Counted from the first letter of the stretch, positions 37,726 to 47,294 are shown. The stretch is 64,000 nucleotides of DNA from Leptospira harrisiae (GCF_002811945.1 NZ_NPDX01000001.1:372001-436000); one strand, 5' to 3'. Notes: generated by a model not told the origin, from the sequence alone. Numbers and translations are program-made.

Positions 37726-38268
37726 ATGAAAAGAGAAAGTAAAACACAATATGCATTGTTAGGAATCCTTTCCCAATGTGAAATGAATGGATATGAAATC
37801 CGAAAATACATAGAATCTACTATTAGTTTTTTTTGGAGCGAAAGTTTCGGACAAATTTACCCCACATTGTCAAAGTTAGAAGACGAAGGTTTGATTCGTG
37901 AATTAGATAAAAAAGATTCCAATGGCAAAAAGAAAAAAGTTTATAAAATTACTCGGCAAGGTTCAGAAACTTTTCGGCGTTGGATGGATGAATCACCAAT
38001 CCAATCAAATAAAAGAAACGAATTGTTGTTTAAAGTTTTTTTCGGGAGGCATATGAATCCGACATTATTAACCCAACAATTGGAAGAAGAAGTTCGGAAA
38101 CAAAAAGAAGATTTAAAACTACTAAAAAACTTTCAGAAAGAACTTGATACTGATTGGGAAAAACATCCAGATTTGGAGTATTGGTCTATGACACTCGAAT
38201 ATGCAGGAAAACAAACAAAACTTAATTTGGATTGGATTGACAAAGTTAAGAGTAAAATAAAGACCTGA
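37726..38268 (+). CDS. PadR-family transcriptional regulator
   Basis: A 180-residue PadR protein: N-terminal winged helix (LLGILSQCEMNGYEIRKYIE, FGQIYPTLSKLEDEGLIREL, KKKVYKITRQGSETFRRWM) and a C-terminal helical dimerisation domain of the Vir_act_alpha_C type (RNELLFKVFFGRHMNPTLL onward). PadR proteins usually repress nearby detoxification genes and release DNA on binding phenolic or hydrophobic compounds. It is preceded by an A-run rather than a clear ribosome binding site. Its likely target is the palindrome upstream of the adjacent quinone-reductase gene. Confidence 0.92.
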   Translation: MKRESKTQYALLGILSQCEMNGYEIRKYIESTISFFWSESFGQIYPTLSKLEDEGLIRELDKKDSNGKKKKVYKITRQGSETFRRWMDESPIQSNKRNELLFKVFFGRHMNPTLLTQQLEEEVRKQKEDLKLLKNFQKELDTDWEKHPDLEYWSMTLEYAGKQTKLNLDWIDKVKSKIKT

Positions 38269-38398
38269 TTATAATTTTGATTCAAAATTGATAAATTAAA
38301 AATTTTTTACTAAATACAATCTATATAACAAATAAAATAATGATATTCAGATTTAAATCATTGATTTGGTAAAAATATTCTATATAAAAAAATAGATT

Positions 38399-40555
38399 AT
38401 GGGTCGGGGTACTTTTTTACCAAGATGTTGCTATGTGTTCTTAGTTTGTGTAACATTTGTATTTTGTTTCCCCATTTTCGGAACAGAAAAAGTCACTCTT
38501 CACCTCAAATGGTTTCATCAATTTCAGTTCGCAGGTTACTATACTGCACTTGAGAAGGGATATTATAAAGAACTTGGTCTAGATATCGAAATTTTAGAGA
38601 GTAAAGTTGGAATCAAAGGGATTCATGAAAAAGTAACTCAATCAGCTGGAAATTACGGAGTCGGTAGTAACGAACTCATCCAAGCAAGATATGCGGGAAA
38701 ACCAGTGGTTGTTCTTGCAGTTATTTTCCAACATTCTCCTTCGGTTTTATTTTTTAAAAAAACCTCCAATATCCAAAGTATTCATGACTTAGTCGGCAAA
38801 CGAGTGATGTTAACACCTCGAATGGATGAAATTGTAGCTTACCTCAAAAAAGAAGGGATTGAGTTAACTGATTTGCAACTGTTAGAACATAAATTTAATC
38901 CTGATGATTTAATTTCAGGAAAGGTGGATGCCTATTCAGGATATGCAACGACACAAGCATTTGACTTTAAAAAAGCAGGGTTTCCATTTGTAGAATATTC
39001 ACCTAGAGTGGCAGGCATTGATTTTTATGGTGATAATTTTTTTACAAGTGAAACAGAGGTTTCTGAATATCCTGAAAGGGTAAAAGCATTTCGAGAGGCT
39101 AGCCTTCGTGGTTGGCAATATGCGATGAGCCACCAGGAAGAAATTGTTGATTTAATTTATGAAAAATATTCAAAAAAAAATTCAAAGGAACGTCTGTTAT
39201 TTGAAGCAAAACAGATGACTCCATTGATTCAGCCCGTACTTGTTGAGATGGGTTATATGAACCCAGGTCGTTGGAAACATATCAATGATGTTTATGCTGA
39301 CTTGGGAATGCTTCCTAAAAACATAAACCTAAAAGGTTTTATCTATGATCCCAATCCTCAGAAAAATTATGATTGGATATATTATTCATTCGGTGTAGTT
39401 GTATTTAGTTTCGTTGTATTTTGGTTGGTTCAGTGGAGAAAGCTAAACAAACAATATTCTGAAAATTTGAAAACTCAGGTCGAAGTCCGAACGGAAGAGT
39501 TAAAAAACTCTAATGAGTATTTACAAGTTTTAAATCAAAGTTTGTTAAATACTTTAAAGGAACTGACGGAAGCTCAGGATCGACTATTGGCATCTGAAAA
39601 ATTAGCAGTGCTTGGACAATTGGCTGCAGGTATGGCACATGAACTGAATACACCTTTGGGCGCTATTGTCTCTTCTAACCAATCGTTATCAGATTTTCTT
39701 AATCATAAAATCAATAAAATCATCGAAACTATACTTGGATTTAATAAAGATGATTCACTTCGATTTCATAAAGTGTTAGAAGAAAGTATCAAAAATCAAA
39801 CTTTCCTTGAGGGGAAAACCGAGAGGTTGATAAAAAAGGAACTTGCTTCCAAGTATTCAACGATAACGAAGATGGATTTATATGGAAAACATATGCAATT
39901 AGTCGTTGAAACGGGTGCATATCGGTTGGGTGATGAACTCACAGAAATTTTAGAAAGCGAAAATTCACTTATCATATTAGAAACTGTTGCCAGTATTTCT
40001 GCTGCGTACCGTTCTAATCAAATCATTTCAGTTGCATCCGAAAAGGCTACACATGTGATCCGAGCATTAAAAAGTTATCTTGTTACAGATAAGGATATTT
40101 TGAGTGGGAATACGGTAGTAGATATTATTTTTGAAATGGAAACCATTCTTTCACTTTATCATTATAATCTGAGTAAAGTTAATATAGTTAAGTCTTATTT
40201 AACAGACAAAAGATGTAAAGGGAATAGAGACAAACTCAACCAAGTTTGGATTAATCTTTTGAATAATTCCTTGCAAGCTATGAATTATGTTGGGACATTA
40301 GAAATTAAAATCCAGTCGATTGAAACATGGATCAAGGTATCTATTTCTGATTCTGGTCCTGGAATTCCTGAGACAATTAAAGGAAAAATTTTTGATCCAT
40401 TTTTTACCACAAAACCAGATGGGGAAGGTATGGGTTTAGGTCTTGACATTTGTAAAAAAATTATTTCCCGGATGGGAGGAAAAATTGAATTGGAGGAGGT
40501 AACGAAAGGAGCTTGTTTTTCCGTTTGGTTACCCATTGAAGAATGGAACCATTAA
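38399..40555 (+). CDS. Histidine kinase with periplasmic NMT1/THI5-like sensor domain
   Basis: A 718-residue fusion. After a signal peptide (about 1-30) comes an NMT1/THI5-like solute-binding domain (VTLHLKWFHQFQFAGYYTAL ... GNYGVGSNELIQARYAGKPV) to about residue 315. One membrane segment follows (SFGVVVFSFVVFWLVQW), then a coiled coil and a histidine kinase core: H-box QLAAGMAHELNTPLGAIVSS, N-box NQVWINLLNNSLQAM, G1 DSGPGIPE, F/G2 IFDPFFTTK...GMGLGLDICKKI. An insert of about 130 residues separates the H and N boxes. NMT1 domains bind thiamine-pyrimidine precursors or similar small molecules. No response-regulator gene is adjacent. The next gene overlaps its 3' end by 13 bp. Confidence 0.92.
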   Translation: MGRGTFLPRCCYVFLVCVTFVFCFPIFGTEKVTLHLKWFHQFQFAGYYTALEKGYYKELGLDIEILESKVGIKGIHEKVTQSAGNYGVGSNELIQARYAGKPVVVLAVIFQHSPSVLFFKKTSNIQSIHDLVGKRVMLTPRMDEIVAYLKKEGIELTDLQLLEHKFNPDDLISGKVDAYSGYATTQAFDFKKAGFPFVEYSPRVAGIDFYGDNFFTSETEVSEYPERVKAFREASLRGWQYAMSHQEEIVDLIYEKYSKKNSKERLLFEAKQMTPLIQPVLVEMGYMNPGRWKHINDVYADLGMLPKNINLKGFIYDPNPQKNYDWIYYSFGVVVFSFVVFWLVQWRKLNKQYSENLKTQVEVRTEELKNSNEYLQVLNQSLLNTLKELTEAQDRLLASEKLAVLGQLAAGMAHELNTPLGAIVSSNQSLSDFLNHKINKIIETILGFNKDDSLRFHKVLEESIKNQTFLEGKTERLIKKELASKYSTITKMDLYGKHMQLVVETGAYRLGDELTEILESENSLIILETVASISAAYRSNQIISVASEKATHVIRALKSYLVTDKDILSGNTVVDIIFEMETILSLYHYNLSKVNIVKSYLTDKRCKGNRDKLNQVWINLLNNSLQAMNYVGTLEIKIQSIETWIKVSISDSGPGIPETIKGKIFDPFFTTKPDGEGMGLGLDICKKIISRMGGKIELEEVTKGACFSVWLPIEEWNH

Positions 40556-41649
40556 AAGAAATGTATTCACGTGAATGGGTTTTGAGTTTAGGAAACTACT
40601 TAAACAAAGTTGATTCTAATATCAAACCTTCGGAATTTCAGAAACAAGTATTTACTTCTCCATGGAAGGAAATGGAATTAAAAGAGAGAATCAATCGGCT
40701 TGCCGATGTTTTGATTCAAAATTGGCAAGGCCCAATTGCTGATATTTATCCCAAAATCATTGAATTGATGCGTTTACTTCGTAACCAAGGGATTTCTGAT
40801 TTTAATTTTCCATATATTTTTTTAAATGATATTGTCACCAAATCAGGATTAAGTGATTTTAAGACATCTATGATGGCCTTTGAAAAGATTACCGTATTTT
40901 CTAGTGCAGAATTTGCGATTCGTTTTTTTTATAAACATCATTTTGATAAGACTTTAAAACAAATGTTTCTTTGGTCAAAACACAAAGAGCCAATGGTCAG
41001 ACGACTTGCAAGCGAAGGAAGTCGTCCTATGTTACCTTGGGGTATCGGAATCCCTGAAATCAAAAAAAATCCAGAAATTCATTTATCAATATTAGAAAAT
41101 CTTTGGGATGATCAGGATGAAATTGTTCGTAGAAGTGTTGCAAACCATTTAAATGATATATCAAAATTGAATCCAGAGTTTGTATTGGGGTTTTGTGAAA
41201 GTAAATTTGGCAAATCAACAGAGCTAGACAAAAATTTGAAGCACTCTCTTCGAACACTACTTAAAAAAGGAAATACCAAAGCATTAGCTTTCTTTTCTTA
41301 CGATACAAAATGGAAACCACATCAATTGAAATTTTCACTTTCGAAGAAAGAGATAAAAATTGGCAATCCAATAGAGTTTAAAATCAATTTAACTCAAAAT
41401 TCAAAAGATAAAACAAAAGTCAGATTAGAATATAAAATTGGATTCCGACTGTCCAATGGTAATTATGGATATAAAGTATTTCAGTTGGGTGAACGAATAT
41501 TGTTACCATCCGAAACGATTGAGATTACCAAAAAACATTCTTTTGCACCTATTACCACTCGCGTGTATTATCCGGGAACGCAGACTGTTTCTATTTTGAT
41601 AAACGGAAATGAATACAATATGCAGAAGTTTGAATTAAAGAGAGGATAG
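40543..41649 (+). CDS. AlkC-like DNA alkylation repair glycosylase
   Basis: A 368-residue HEAT-repeat DNA glycosylase of the AlkC type. These enzymes excise alkylated bases such as 3-methyladenine or 3-methylcytosine. The signature is KEPMVRRLASEGSRPMLPWG (about residues 147-166), followed by HEAT helices DEIVRRSVANHLNDISKLNP. The C-terminal 95 residues are all-beta (IKIGNPIEFKINLTQNSKD onward), matching the immunoglobulin-like domain that long AlkC proteins use to contact DNA. It overlaps the histidine kinase gene by 13 bp, so expression is tied to that sensor. Confidence 0.85.
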   Translation: MEPLKEMYSREWVLSLGNYLNKVDSNIKPSEFQKQVFTSPWKEMELKERINRLADVLIQNWQGPIADIYPKIIELMRLLRNQGISDFNFPYIFLNDIVTKSGLSDFKTSMMAFEKITVFSSAEFAIRFFYKHHFDKTLKQMFLWSKHKEPMVRRLASEGSRPMLPWGIGIPEIKKNPEIHLSILENLWDDQDEIVRRSVANHLNDISKLNPEFVLGFCESKFGKSTELDKNLKHSLRTLLKKGNTKALAFFSYDTKWKPHQLKFSLSKKEIKIGNPIEFKINLTQNSKDKTKVRLEYKIGFRLSNGNYGYKVFQLGERILLPSETIEITKKHSFAPITTRVYYPGTQTVSILINGNEYNMQKFELKRG

Positions 41650-41658
41650 GAATTAGGT

Positions 41659-42273
41659 TTGCGAAAAATAAATTTTATATTGTTCATAGGTTTTATTCTT
41701 TTTTTCTTTGAGTTTTGTTCCGTTTTTTATTCTTCAGAAAGACCAAAGATAGATTTTTCGAATCATATCAAAGATAAGTCACTGAGTTATGAATTGATTG
41801 GTTGGGATGATGAAGTGGATCGTCGTAGAATTTCTCATATTCTTTCTGCCTTACAATCATCTGGAAAATTTACTTCCGTTCAGTACCAAAATCAAACAAA
41901 AGCGGATGCACACCTTCAGATTATTTTGGAATCGAGTCCAAGATTTAAGTTTTTTCTGGGAGAATCAACGGAACCTGTTTCCTACTTACCGGAGAGAGAT
42001 CCAATAAGGTTTGGTGCCTATTTAGTCAATCGGTTCCTTGCAATCAGTACGGTTTTCATCATCCCGGATATAGATCGAGATGATGACTATTTGGTGTTTC
42101 GTCTGAGTAGGAAGGGAAAGTTTGAAAAAGAGTATCGATATCCGATGGAATCTTATCGAGTGTTTGGTTGGGTATCACTCCTTCTAATGTGGGGAGATGA
42201 TCGTAATGAATGGAAACCGATTCTCGCAGAAAAAGTTTCCAAATTTTTAGGAGATGCACATGATGAACTGTAA
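41659..42273 (+). CDS. Lipoprotein, related to its downstream neighbour
   Basis: A 204-residue product starting at TTG (41659) with AGGAATTAGG upstream. Signal MRKINFILFIGFILFFFEFC (Cys20). The mature domain has a helix-strand start (DDEVDRRRISHILSALQSSG), central strands (AHLQIILESS) and a hydrophobic segment (FLAISTVFIIPDI) before a C-terminal helix. Order and length of these elements parallel the next gene (QIQETLLSAG, LGLEVILQKK), so the two are probably ancient paralogues. Family unknown. Confidence 0.72.
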   Translation: MRKINFILFIGFILFFFEFCSVFYSSERPKIDFSNHIKDKSLSYELIGWDDEVDRRRISHILSALQSSGKFTSVQYQNQTKADAHLQIILESSPRFKFFLGESTEPVSYLPERDPIRFGAYLVNRFLAISTVFIIPDIDRDDDYLVFRLSRKGKFEKEYRYPMESYRVFGWVSLLLMWGDDRNEWKPILAEKVSKFLGDAHDEL

Positions 42274-42796
42274 ATCTAAATTTTCTAAATTACTTTCGCT
42301 CATTTCTGCTCTTTTTGTATTAAACTGTGCGGCTTTTCCTGATGTAGTGACATCCAAAGAACGAAAACTTTATGAAGTTCGTAAAGAAAAAGTAAAAATA
42401 GTTTTCACTGGATTTTATCGTTATGAACAAGAACAAAAGCAAATTCAGGAAACATTACTTAGTGCAGGCATAATACAAGATCCAAATTCTAATTTAGGGT
42501 TAGAAGTAATATTACAAAAAAAAGATCCAGTGTATCAATATTTATGGTTGCATCGTTTGAATTTAGTTTTAACTTTTTTATCGGGTGGTGTTGTTCCTTC
42601 GCATATTAGAACGGAACATACACTTACATTCCGTTACACAAATCTTGGAGTCTTAGAAAACGAATCTACTTATAATATTGGTATGGCTCAATGGAGGGGG
42701 ATTCCCGTTGTTCTTTTAGTGATTACTCATTGGCCAAATCGAATTTATAAAGAACAACTAATTGAAACAACAAAATTGGAGATTAAAGAAATATGA
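42260..42796 (+). CDS. Lipoprotein, hypothetical
   Basis: A 178-residue product. The ATG at 42260 is chosen because AGGAG lies 6 bases upstream; ATGs at 42254 and 42263 are alternatives. It overlaps the previous gene by 14 bp. Signal peptide MMNCKSKFSKLLSLISALFV followed by LNC (lipobox). Mature part: KIVFTGFYRYEQEQKQIQET, strands, a hydrophobic stretch LNLVLTFLSGGVVP and a late hydrophobic run (IPVVLLVITHWP). The pattern resembles the upstream lipoprotein. Its stop overlaps the esterase start by ATGA. Confidence 0.72.
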   Translation: MMNCKSKFSKLLSLISALFVLNCAAFPDVVTSKERKLYEVRKEKVKIVFTGFYRYEQEQKQIQETLLSAGIIQDPNSNLGLEVILQKKDPVYQYLWLHRLNLVLTFLSGGVVPSHIRTEHTLTFRYTNLGVLENESTYNIGMAQWRGIPVVLLVITHWPNRIYKEQLIETTKLEIKEI

Positions 42797-43710
42797 AAAA
42801 CATTAGTTTGGTTCTATTGTTGAGTTTGTTTTTCTTTTCCTGTTTTGGATTAAGCCGGAGATTGACTTCTAATGAAAAACTAGATTCTTTTGAGATCCAA
42901 AACAAAAAGAGAACCTATATCGTTCATTATCCAAAAAATTGGAATGGATCGCAAATACCGTTGTTAGTTGCTTTGCATGGTCGGTTTGGATCAGGTTCAT
43001 CTATGATCAAACAAACAAAGTTAGACCTCCTTTCCGATTCCAAAGGTTTTGTTGTTGTTTTTCCTGACGGTTATAAAAGGAGTTGGGCTGACGGACGAGG
43101 GAATACTCCCGCAGATGAAGACCAAATTAATGATATAGTGTTTATAGAATCAATCGTAAAACGATTGGTAGCCGAAGGTTCTGTGGATCCCAAACAAGTT
43201 TTTTTGGTAGGACATTCCAACGGCGGTTTTATGGCACAAAGATTGGCAGTGGAAAAACCTGAGTTATGGAAGGGAGTAGTGAGTGTTGCGGCACAAATTT
43301 CTGTTTATACGCTCAAACGAAAATTGGCTTTAAAAACAAACCCGGTTTCGGTTGGAATTATCGCAGGTACTGAAGATCCACTCGTACCATATAGTGGCGG
43401 TTACGTAAGAGACGGTGGAGAAATTTTATCAGTGGAGGATTCTATTTTACGTTGGAAAGAATGGAATCAATGTAATGAATCAGTAAAAAGAAAATCTGAA
43501 ACGTATAAAGAAGATCTAAACGAAATACAAATTGATTTTTCTAAATATGAAACTTGTGCAGAAAATAAAAAAGTTGGCTTAATTCAATTGAATGGCCTTG
43601 GACATAGTTGGCCAGGGGAAACACCGATGATTCCTTTTATTGATCAGGGAAAAACAACGAAAGTGATTGATGGTTCTAAACTTGTTTGGGATTTTATGGA
43701 GAGTTTGTGA
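42793..43710 (+). CDS. Lipoprotein esterase of the PHB depolymerase / feruloyl esterase (LpqC) type
   Basis: A 305-residue alpha/beta hydrolase with lipoprotein signal MKNISLVLLLSLFFFSC (Cys17). Catalytic triad in sequence context: Ser in VFLVGHSNGGFMAQRLA, Asp in IIAGTEDPLVPYSGG, His in LNGLGHSWPGE. The oxyanion region PLLVALHGRFGSG is also typical. Family members hydrolyse polyhydroxybutyrate oligomers or aromatic esters; the substrate here is unknown. Being lipidated it acts at the envelope. It is translationally coupled on both sides (ATGA upstream, GTGA downstream). Confidence 0.88.
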   Translation: MKNISLVLLLSLFFFSCFGLSRRLTSNEKLDSFEIQNKKRTYIVHYPKNWNGSQIPLLVALHGRFGSGSSMIKQTKLDLLSDSKGFVVVFPDGYKRSWADGRGNTPADEDQINDIVFIESIVKRLVAEGSVDPKQVFLVGHSNGGFMAQRLAVEKPELWKGVVSVAAQISVYTLKRKLALKTNPVSVGIIAGTEDPLVPYSGGYVRDGGEILSVEDSILRWKEWNQCNESVKRKSETYKEDLNEIQIDFSKYETCAENKKVGLIQLNGLGHSWPGETPMIPFIDQGKTTKVIDGSKLVWDFMESL

Positions 43711-44420
43711 GTGGTAAAAAAATAGCATTAGTCACCGGTGCCTCACGAGGGATTGGGCTTGCCATCTCGCAAATGTTAGTGGGTATGGGATATACTGTTT
43801 ATGGAGTTTCCAGAAATCCAGAAAATTGTAATTACCAAAACGAATTTTTTCATTTGGTTCCCTGTGATCTTACTAACGCTAAAGAACTACAATTGTTTAT
43901 AGATCGTTTCCCGGAAAAAAAGGAAATTAATTTGTTGGTTCATTCTGCTGGTCTTGCTTATTTTGCTCCTGTTGAAGAGCTATCGTCAGATAAAATTCGG
44001 GAGATGGTAAACCTTCTCACAACGGCACCTATGTTGTTAACAAGCCAATTCACTCGGTTTTTAAAACAAAATCATGGACGTATTATTTTTATTGGATCTG
44101 TGGCAGGGAAGGAAATTTCACCTTGGGGAAATGTTTATGCCTCGCTTAAAGCAGGGATCCACCATTTTGCAAGAGAGTTGTTTGCCGAATTACGAAAGTT
44201 TGGTGTAAAAGTTCATTTAGTCATTCCAGATATTACAAAAACGGATTTTTATAATCATCTAAATTTTGAACCCGATGAAGATCCAAATTCCTATTTATTA
44301 CCAAATCAAATTGCAGAAGTCATTGGGGAACTGATCGATGACCAAAGGAATTGGGTCGTTCCAGAGATTCAAATTTCACCAGAACTATTTAAGATCAAAC
44401 GTAAAAAACAGAATCAATAA
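43707..44420 (+). CDS. Short-chain dehydrogenase/reductase
   Basis: A 237-residue classical SDR: cofactor motif LVTGASRGIGLAIS, structural motif LLVHSAGLAYF (HSAG for NNAG), catalytic Ser in IFIGSVAGKE and Tyr/Lys in NVYASLKAG. The GTG at 43707 is preferred: GGAGA is 5 bases upstream and it overlaps the esterase stop as GTGA. An upstream TTG at 43686 would extend into the esterase frame. NAD(P)-dependent oxidoreductase of unknown substrate. It is the last gene of the six-gene cluster starting at 38399, and its stop abuts the convergent stop at 44421 with no gap or terminator. Confidence 0.9.
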   Translation: MSGKKIALVTGASRGIGLAISQMLVGMGYTVYGVSRNPENCNYQNEFFHLVPCDLTNAKELQLFIDRFPEKKEINLLVHSAGLAYFAPVEELSSDKIREMVNLLTTAPMLLTSQFTRFLKQNHGRIIFIGSVAGKEISPWGNVYASLKAGIHHFARELFAELRKFGVKVHLVIPDITKTDFYNHLNFEPDEDPNSYLLPNQIAEVIGELIDDQRNWVVPEIQISPELFKIKRKKQNQ

Positions 44421-44933
44421 TCATTCCCCAATAGGGGCAATATCATCTGAAAAAGGTTCAGGTTGGTTTTCTGTATCACCTCCGCTTCCATCTGCATTTG
44501 AGCCGGAAGCAGGAATAACTTTGGCAATCATAGAATCTTCGTCTTGTTTTCGTTTGATGGCGCGGATTTTTCCATCGGTTTCATACAATCGTTCGATTAC
44601 TTTTTTGAGTAATAAAAATAAAAATTCAGGACTTTCCTGGCTCATCTGAACAAAGGTGGTTCTGTTGATGATGCCTAATTTTGCAGCTTCTGAAACTACA
44701 ACGATCGAAGCAGCTCTCGGGCTATTATTGATAATAGCCATCTCACCAAAAAACTCACCCGGAAGGATACTTCTTAGTTTTATATGTTTGCCTTCGATTT
44801 GTTTATAAATATCTAACTGTCCTTCAAATAAAAAGAACATTGCTCCGTTGGAAGGAACTCCCTCTTTAAAGAGAACTTCTCCACGTTTGATATTGATCAT
44901 ACTTAGTTTTGCAAGAGATTCTTTAAGTCCCAT
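44421..44933 (-). CDS. Cyclic-nucleotide-binding domain protein
   Basis: A 170-residue protein consisting of one CRP-type cyclic-nucleotide-binding domain (about 10-125) and an acidic tail ending in QPEPFSDDIAPIGE. The phosphate-binding cassette LPGEFFGEMAIINNSPRAAS contains the conserved Glu and Arg that contact cAMP. There is no DNA-binding helix-turn-helix, so it is not a transcription factor; it may act as a cAMP-sensing subunit. The start is the ATG at 44933 (a GTG precedes it), overlapping the upstream gene by 11 bp. Confidence 0.87.
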   Translation of the reverse strand: MGLKESLAKLSMINIKRGEVLFKEGVPSNGAMFFLFEGQLDIYKQIEGKHIKLRSILPGEFFGEMAIINNSPRAASIVVVSEAAKLGIINRTTFVQMSQESPEFLFLLLKKVIERLYETDGKIRAIKRKQDEDSMIAKVIPASGSNADGSGGDTENQPEPFSDDIAPIGE

Positions 44934-45357
44934 CACTTGACTCCGTTAGATCTTTTAATCTTTGTTCAGCTTCGATCAAACGTTCAACATAAGTTTGTAA
45001 TAAAGCATAAACAAACATTGGATTAGAATTTGCGATACGAGTTAAGTTTTGTTTATCTAGGATTCCGAGTTGAGCTCTATCAGAATCTATAAAGACTGTC
45101 ATTGCTCTTGGATGACTGGAGATAAGTGCGATTTCACCAAAAAATTCGCCAGTGGAAAGTTTTCTTACTTCATGAAAATTTCCTTGGTCAGGTGCACCCA
45201 TTCCAACAGAGAGAGAACCACTTAAGATAAAATACATCTTTTCGTTAGACGGTTCACCTTCTCTTACAATGATTTCTCCTCGTTTGAATGTCTTTGTAGG
45301 GACAGTATTGACGAAGTCAAAGATGTTGATTCGATTGTCTTTTTTAGGAATGGACAT
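44923..45357 (-). CDS. Cyclic-nucleotide-binding domain protein
   Basis: A 144-residue single-domain CRP-fold protein. The cassette LSTGEFFGEIALISSHPRAM has the Glu and Arg needed for cAMP. The C-terminal helix ends EAEQRLKDLTESSDGT with no helix-turn-helix. It is a sister of the next gene (shared FGE(M/I)A(I/L)I..(S/H)PRA and ..FLLLKKVIERL / VYALLQTYVERL helices). Its ATG shares one base with the stop of the ankyrin gene (TAATG), so translation is coupled. Confidence 0.87.
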   Translation of the reverse strand: MSIPKKDNRINIFDFVNTVPTKTFKRGEIIVREGEPSNEKMYFILSGSLSVGMGAPDQGNFHEVRKLSTGEFFGEIALISSHPRAMTVFIDSDRAQLGILDKQNLTRIANSNPMFVYALLQTYVERLIEAEQRLKDLTESSDGT

Positions 45358-47294
45358 TAAAGGCCGCGGTAAATCTCAATCAGTTCAGGTATTTTTTTAT
45401 CCTCCGCATATTCCAGAGGAGACTTTCCCAATTTATCTTCTAGTTTCGAGTCACCGCCATTTAAAACGAAGACTCGAGCTAATTCCAAAATGGAATCACT
45501 TTTACCAGGATCAAACTGGATTGCTAGTTCGGAAAGTATAGTTTTCCCTAATTTATCTTGTTGGTTAAGGTTCGCTCTTCTTTCCACTAGGAATAGTACT
45601 AGTTTCTTATAGTTTTCTGTTTGAAGATTGTCTTTGGAAGTTAAGAACTTTTGGATCGCCTTATGTAATACGGTAAGTCCGTTATTATCTGTTAGGTTGG
45701 GGTCTGCGCCTAAACTTATGAGTTGAGACATTGTTTCGATTCGATTTCGATTGAGGGCGATGTGAAGTGCACTTAACCCGCGTTTGTTTTTTGTGTTTGG
45801 GTTTACGCCTTTGCTAATCAACAACTTGATTGTTTCGTCAGAAAATTTTTGATCTTTTTTTTCCAAATCTAATTTACATACTGTTGTGATTAAGTTTTCC
45901 TCTTCATCATTTACTGATTGTAGATTGGCTCCTGCCGAAACCAAAAGTTTGAAACCTTCCGCATCTTTTCTTTCAATTGTTGAAAAAATAAGGTTCGATC
46001 CATCTTTCAGTTTATGATTGGGATTTGCTTTTTTAGACAAAAGAAACTTTGTGATTGTTAACTGTTTATTTTCTAATGATAACGAAAGAGATGTTTCACC
46101 GGTTCTTTGGTTTTGAACATCAACTGGAACATTTTTTTTAAGTAACTCTTCTACAATTTTTAATCCAGATTTTCTGGATGCCAAATGGATCGGCAAATAA
46201 CCGGACGAATTTGGTGTGAAAACATCGGCATTTTTTTGAATTAGGATATCTGCAACAACCCATTTAGATGCTTCTATTGATTCTTCGAGTGGATTTTTAT
46301 TTGAAGATAACATCTGATTCGGATTGGCACCTGCATCCAAAACTAGTTTTAACAGATTGGAATCGTTTTTTTGTAAGGCGATTTCAAATAATGTTTTGCC
46401 AGAAAGGTTTTTAGAATCTACATTTAAACCTTTTTTTAGAAGTAAATTTGTTACTGTTAGATTTTTCTTTTCCACAGAATAAAAAAGTAAGGATTCACCT
46501 TCTGGTGTTTTTGAATTAACATTGGTACCTCGGTTCAAAAGTATTTCTACTCCTTGAGTAAATCCTTTTTCAATCGCAAAAACTATGGGACTAATCGATT
46601 TTGTATCTTCCGTGTTAGGATTTCCATTAGAGTCAAGGTCAAGGTTTAATAGTTTTATGTTTTTTTGATCAATCGCAACAAACAATGGTGTTCTTCCTGT
46701 TAAGTCAGGAAGATTGATATCTGCTCCATTTTGAAGTAGATATGTAATGGAATCTAGTTTCGCTTTTTCAAAAGCCAAGTAAAGAGGAGATTTTCTTGGA
46801 TTGTTGCGTAAATTAACATCGGCTTTGCTTTCTATTAATATTTTTTGTACGGCGAGATTTGATTTTAGTATGGCTACATGTAAAGCAGTATTACCATCCG
46901 CATCATATGCATTTAAATCAGCCCCTTTTTCTACAATAGTTTTGATTTGGTTTGTCAAACGAGATGTAACAATATAATGTAACAATGTTTTACCAGATAA
47001 ATCCCTTCTGTTTAAATCGGCTCCATGGTTCAGAAGAATTTCAAATTGTTTTGGTTTGTTTTTTTCTACAGCAAGGACCAGCAGCGATTTTCCTGAATCA
47101 TCATTGGCATTGATATCACCACCGTTGGTGATGGCAGTTTCCAAATCTTTTGGACTTCCTTTTAGTAAAATCTGCACCATGTTTGGTGCCACAGGAGTGG
47201 TGGATGTAGTTTCTTGCGAATTGTCTTGAGCAAAACTATATCCAAAAGAAATCAAAAGAAGGGCTAAACTAACAGTATAAAATTTATGTTTCAT
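45357..47294 (-). CDS. Exported ankyrin-repeat protein
   Basis: A 645-residue protein with signal peptide (MKHKFYTVSLALLLISFGYS FAQ) and about fifteen 33-residue ankyrin repeats, for example GKTLLHYIVTSRLTNQIKTI, GNTALHVAILKSNLAVQKIL and GLSALHIALNRNRIETMSQL. Ankyrin arrays bind proteins; here the array should be periplasmic. It overlaps the M23 peptidase gene by 4 bp upstream and the cyclic-nucleotide-binding gene by one base downstream, so all four minus-strand genes are made together. The partner is probably an envelope protein, perhaps the peptidase. Confidence 0.9.
   Translation of the reverse strand: MKHKFYTVSLALLLISFGYSFAQDNSQETTSTTPVAPNMVQILLKGSPKDLETAITNGGDINANDDSGKSLLVLAVEKNKPKQFEILLNHGADLNRRDLSGKTLLHYIVTSRLTNQIKTIVEKGADLNAYDADGNTALHVAILKSNLAVQKILIESKADVNLRNNPRKSPLYLAFEKAKLDSITYLLQNGADINLPDLTGRTPLFVAIDQKNIKLLNLDLDSNGNPNTEDTKSISPIVFAIEKGFTQGVEILLNRGTNVNSKTPEGESLLFYSVEKKNLTVTNLLLKKGLNVDSKNLSGKTLFEIALQKNDSNLLKLVLDAGANPNQMLSSNKNPLEESIEASKWVVADILIQKNADVFTPNSSGYLPIHLASRKSGLKIVEELLKKNVPVDVQNQRTGETSLSLSLENKQLTITKFLLSKKANPNHKLKDGSNLIFSTIERKDAEGFKLLVSAGANLQSVNDEEENLITTVCKLDLEKKDQKFSDETIKLLISKGVNPNTKNKRGLSALHIALNRNRIETMSQLISLGADPNLTDNNGLTVLHKAIQKFLTSKDNLQTENYKKLVLFLVERRANLNQQDKLGKTILSELAIQFDPGKSDSILELARVFVLNGGDSKLEDKLGKSPLEYAEDKKIPELIEIYRGL

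Noticed and set aside
38399..40555. ABC transporter substrate-binding protein
   Set aside because: The NMT1-like domain continues into a complete histidine kinase and no permease or ATPase gene is adjacent.
45357..47294. Ankyrin repeats as a host-directed effector
   Set aside because: The protein has an ordinary signal peptide and is coupled to envelope and cAMP genes; nothing indicates secretion into host cells.
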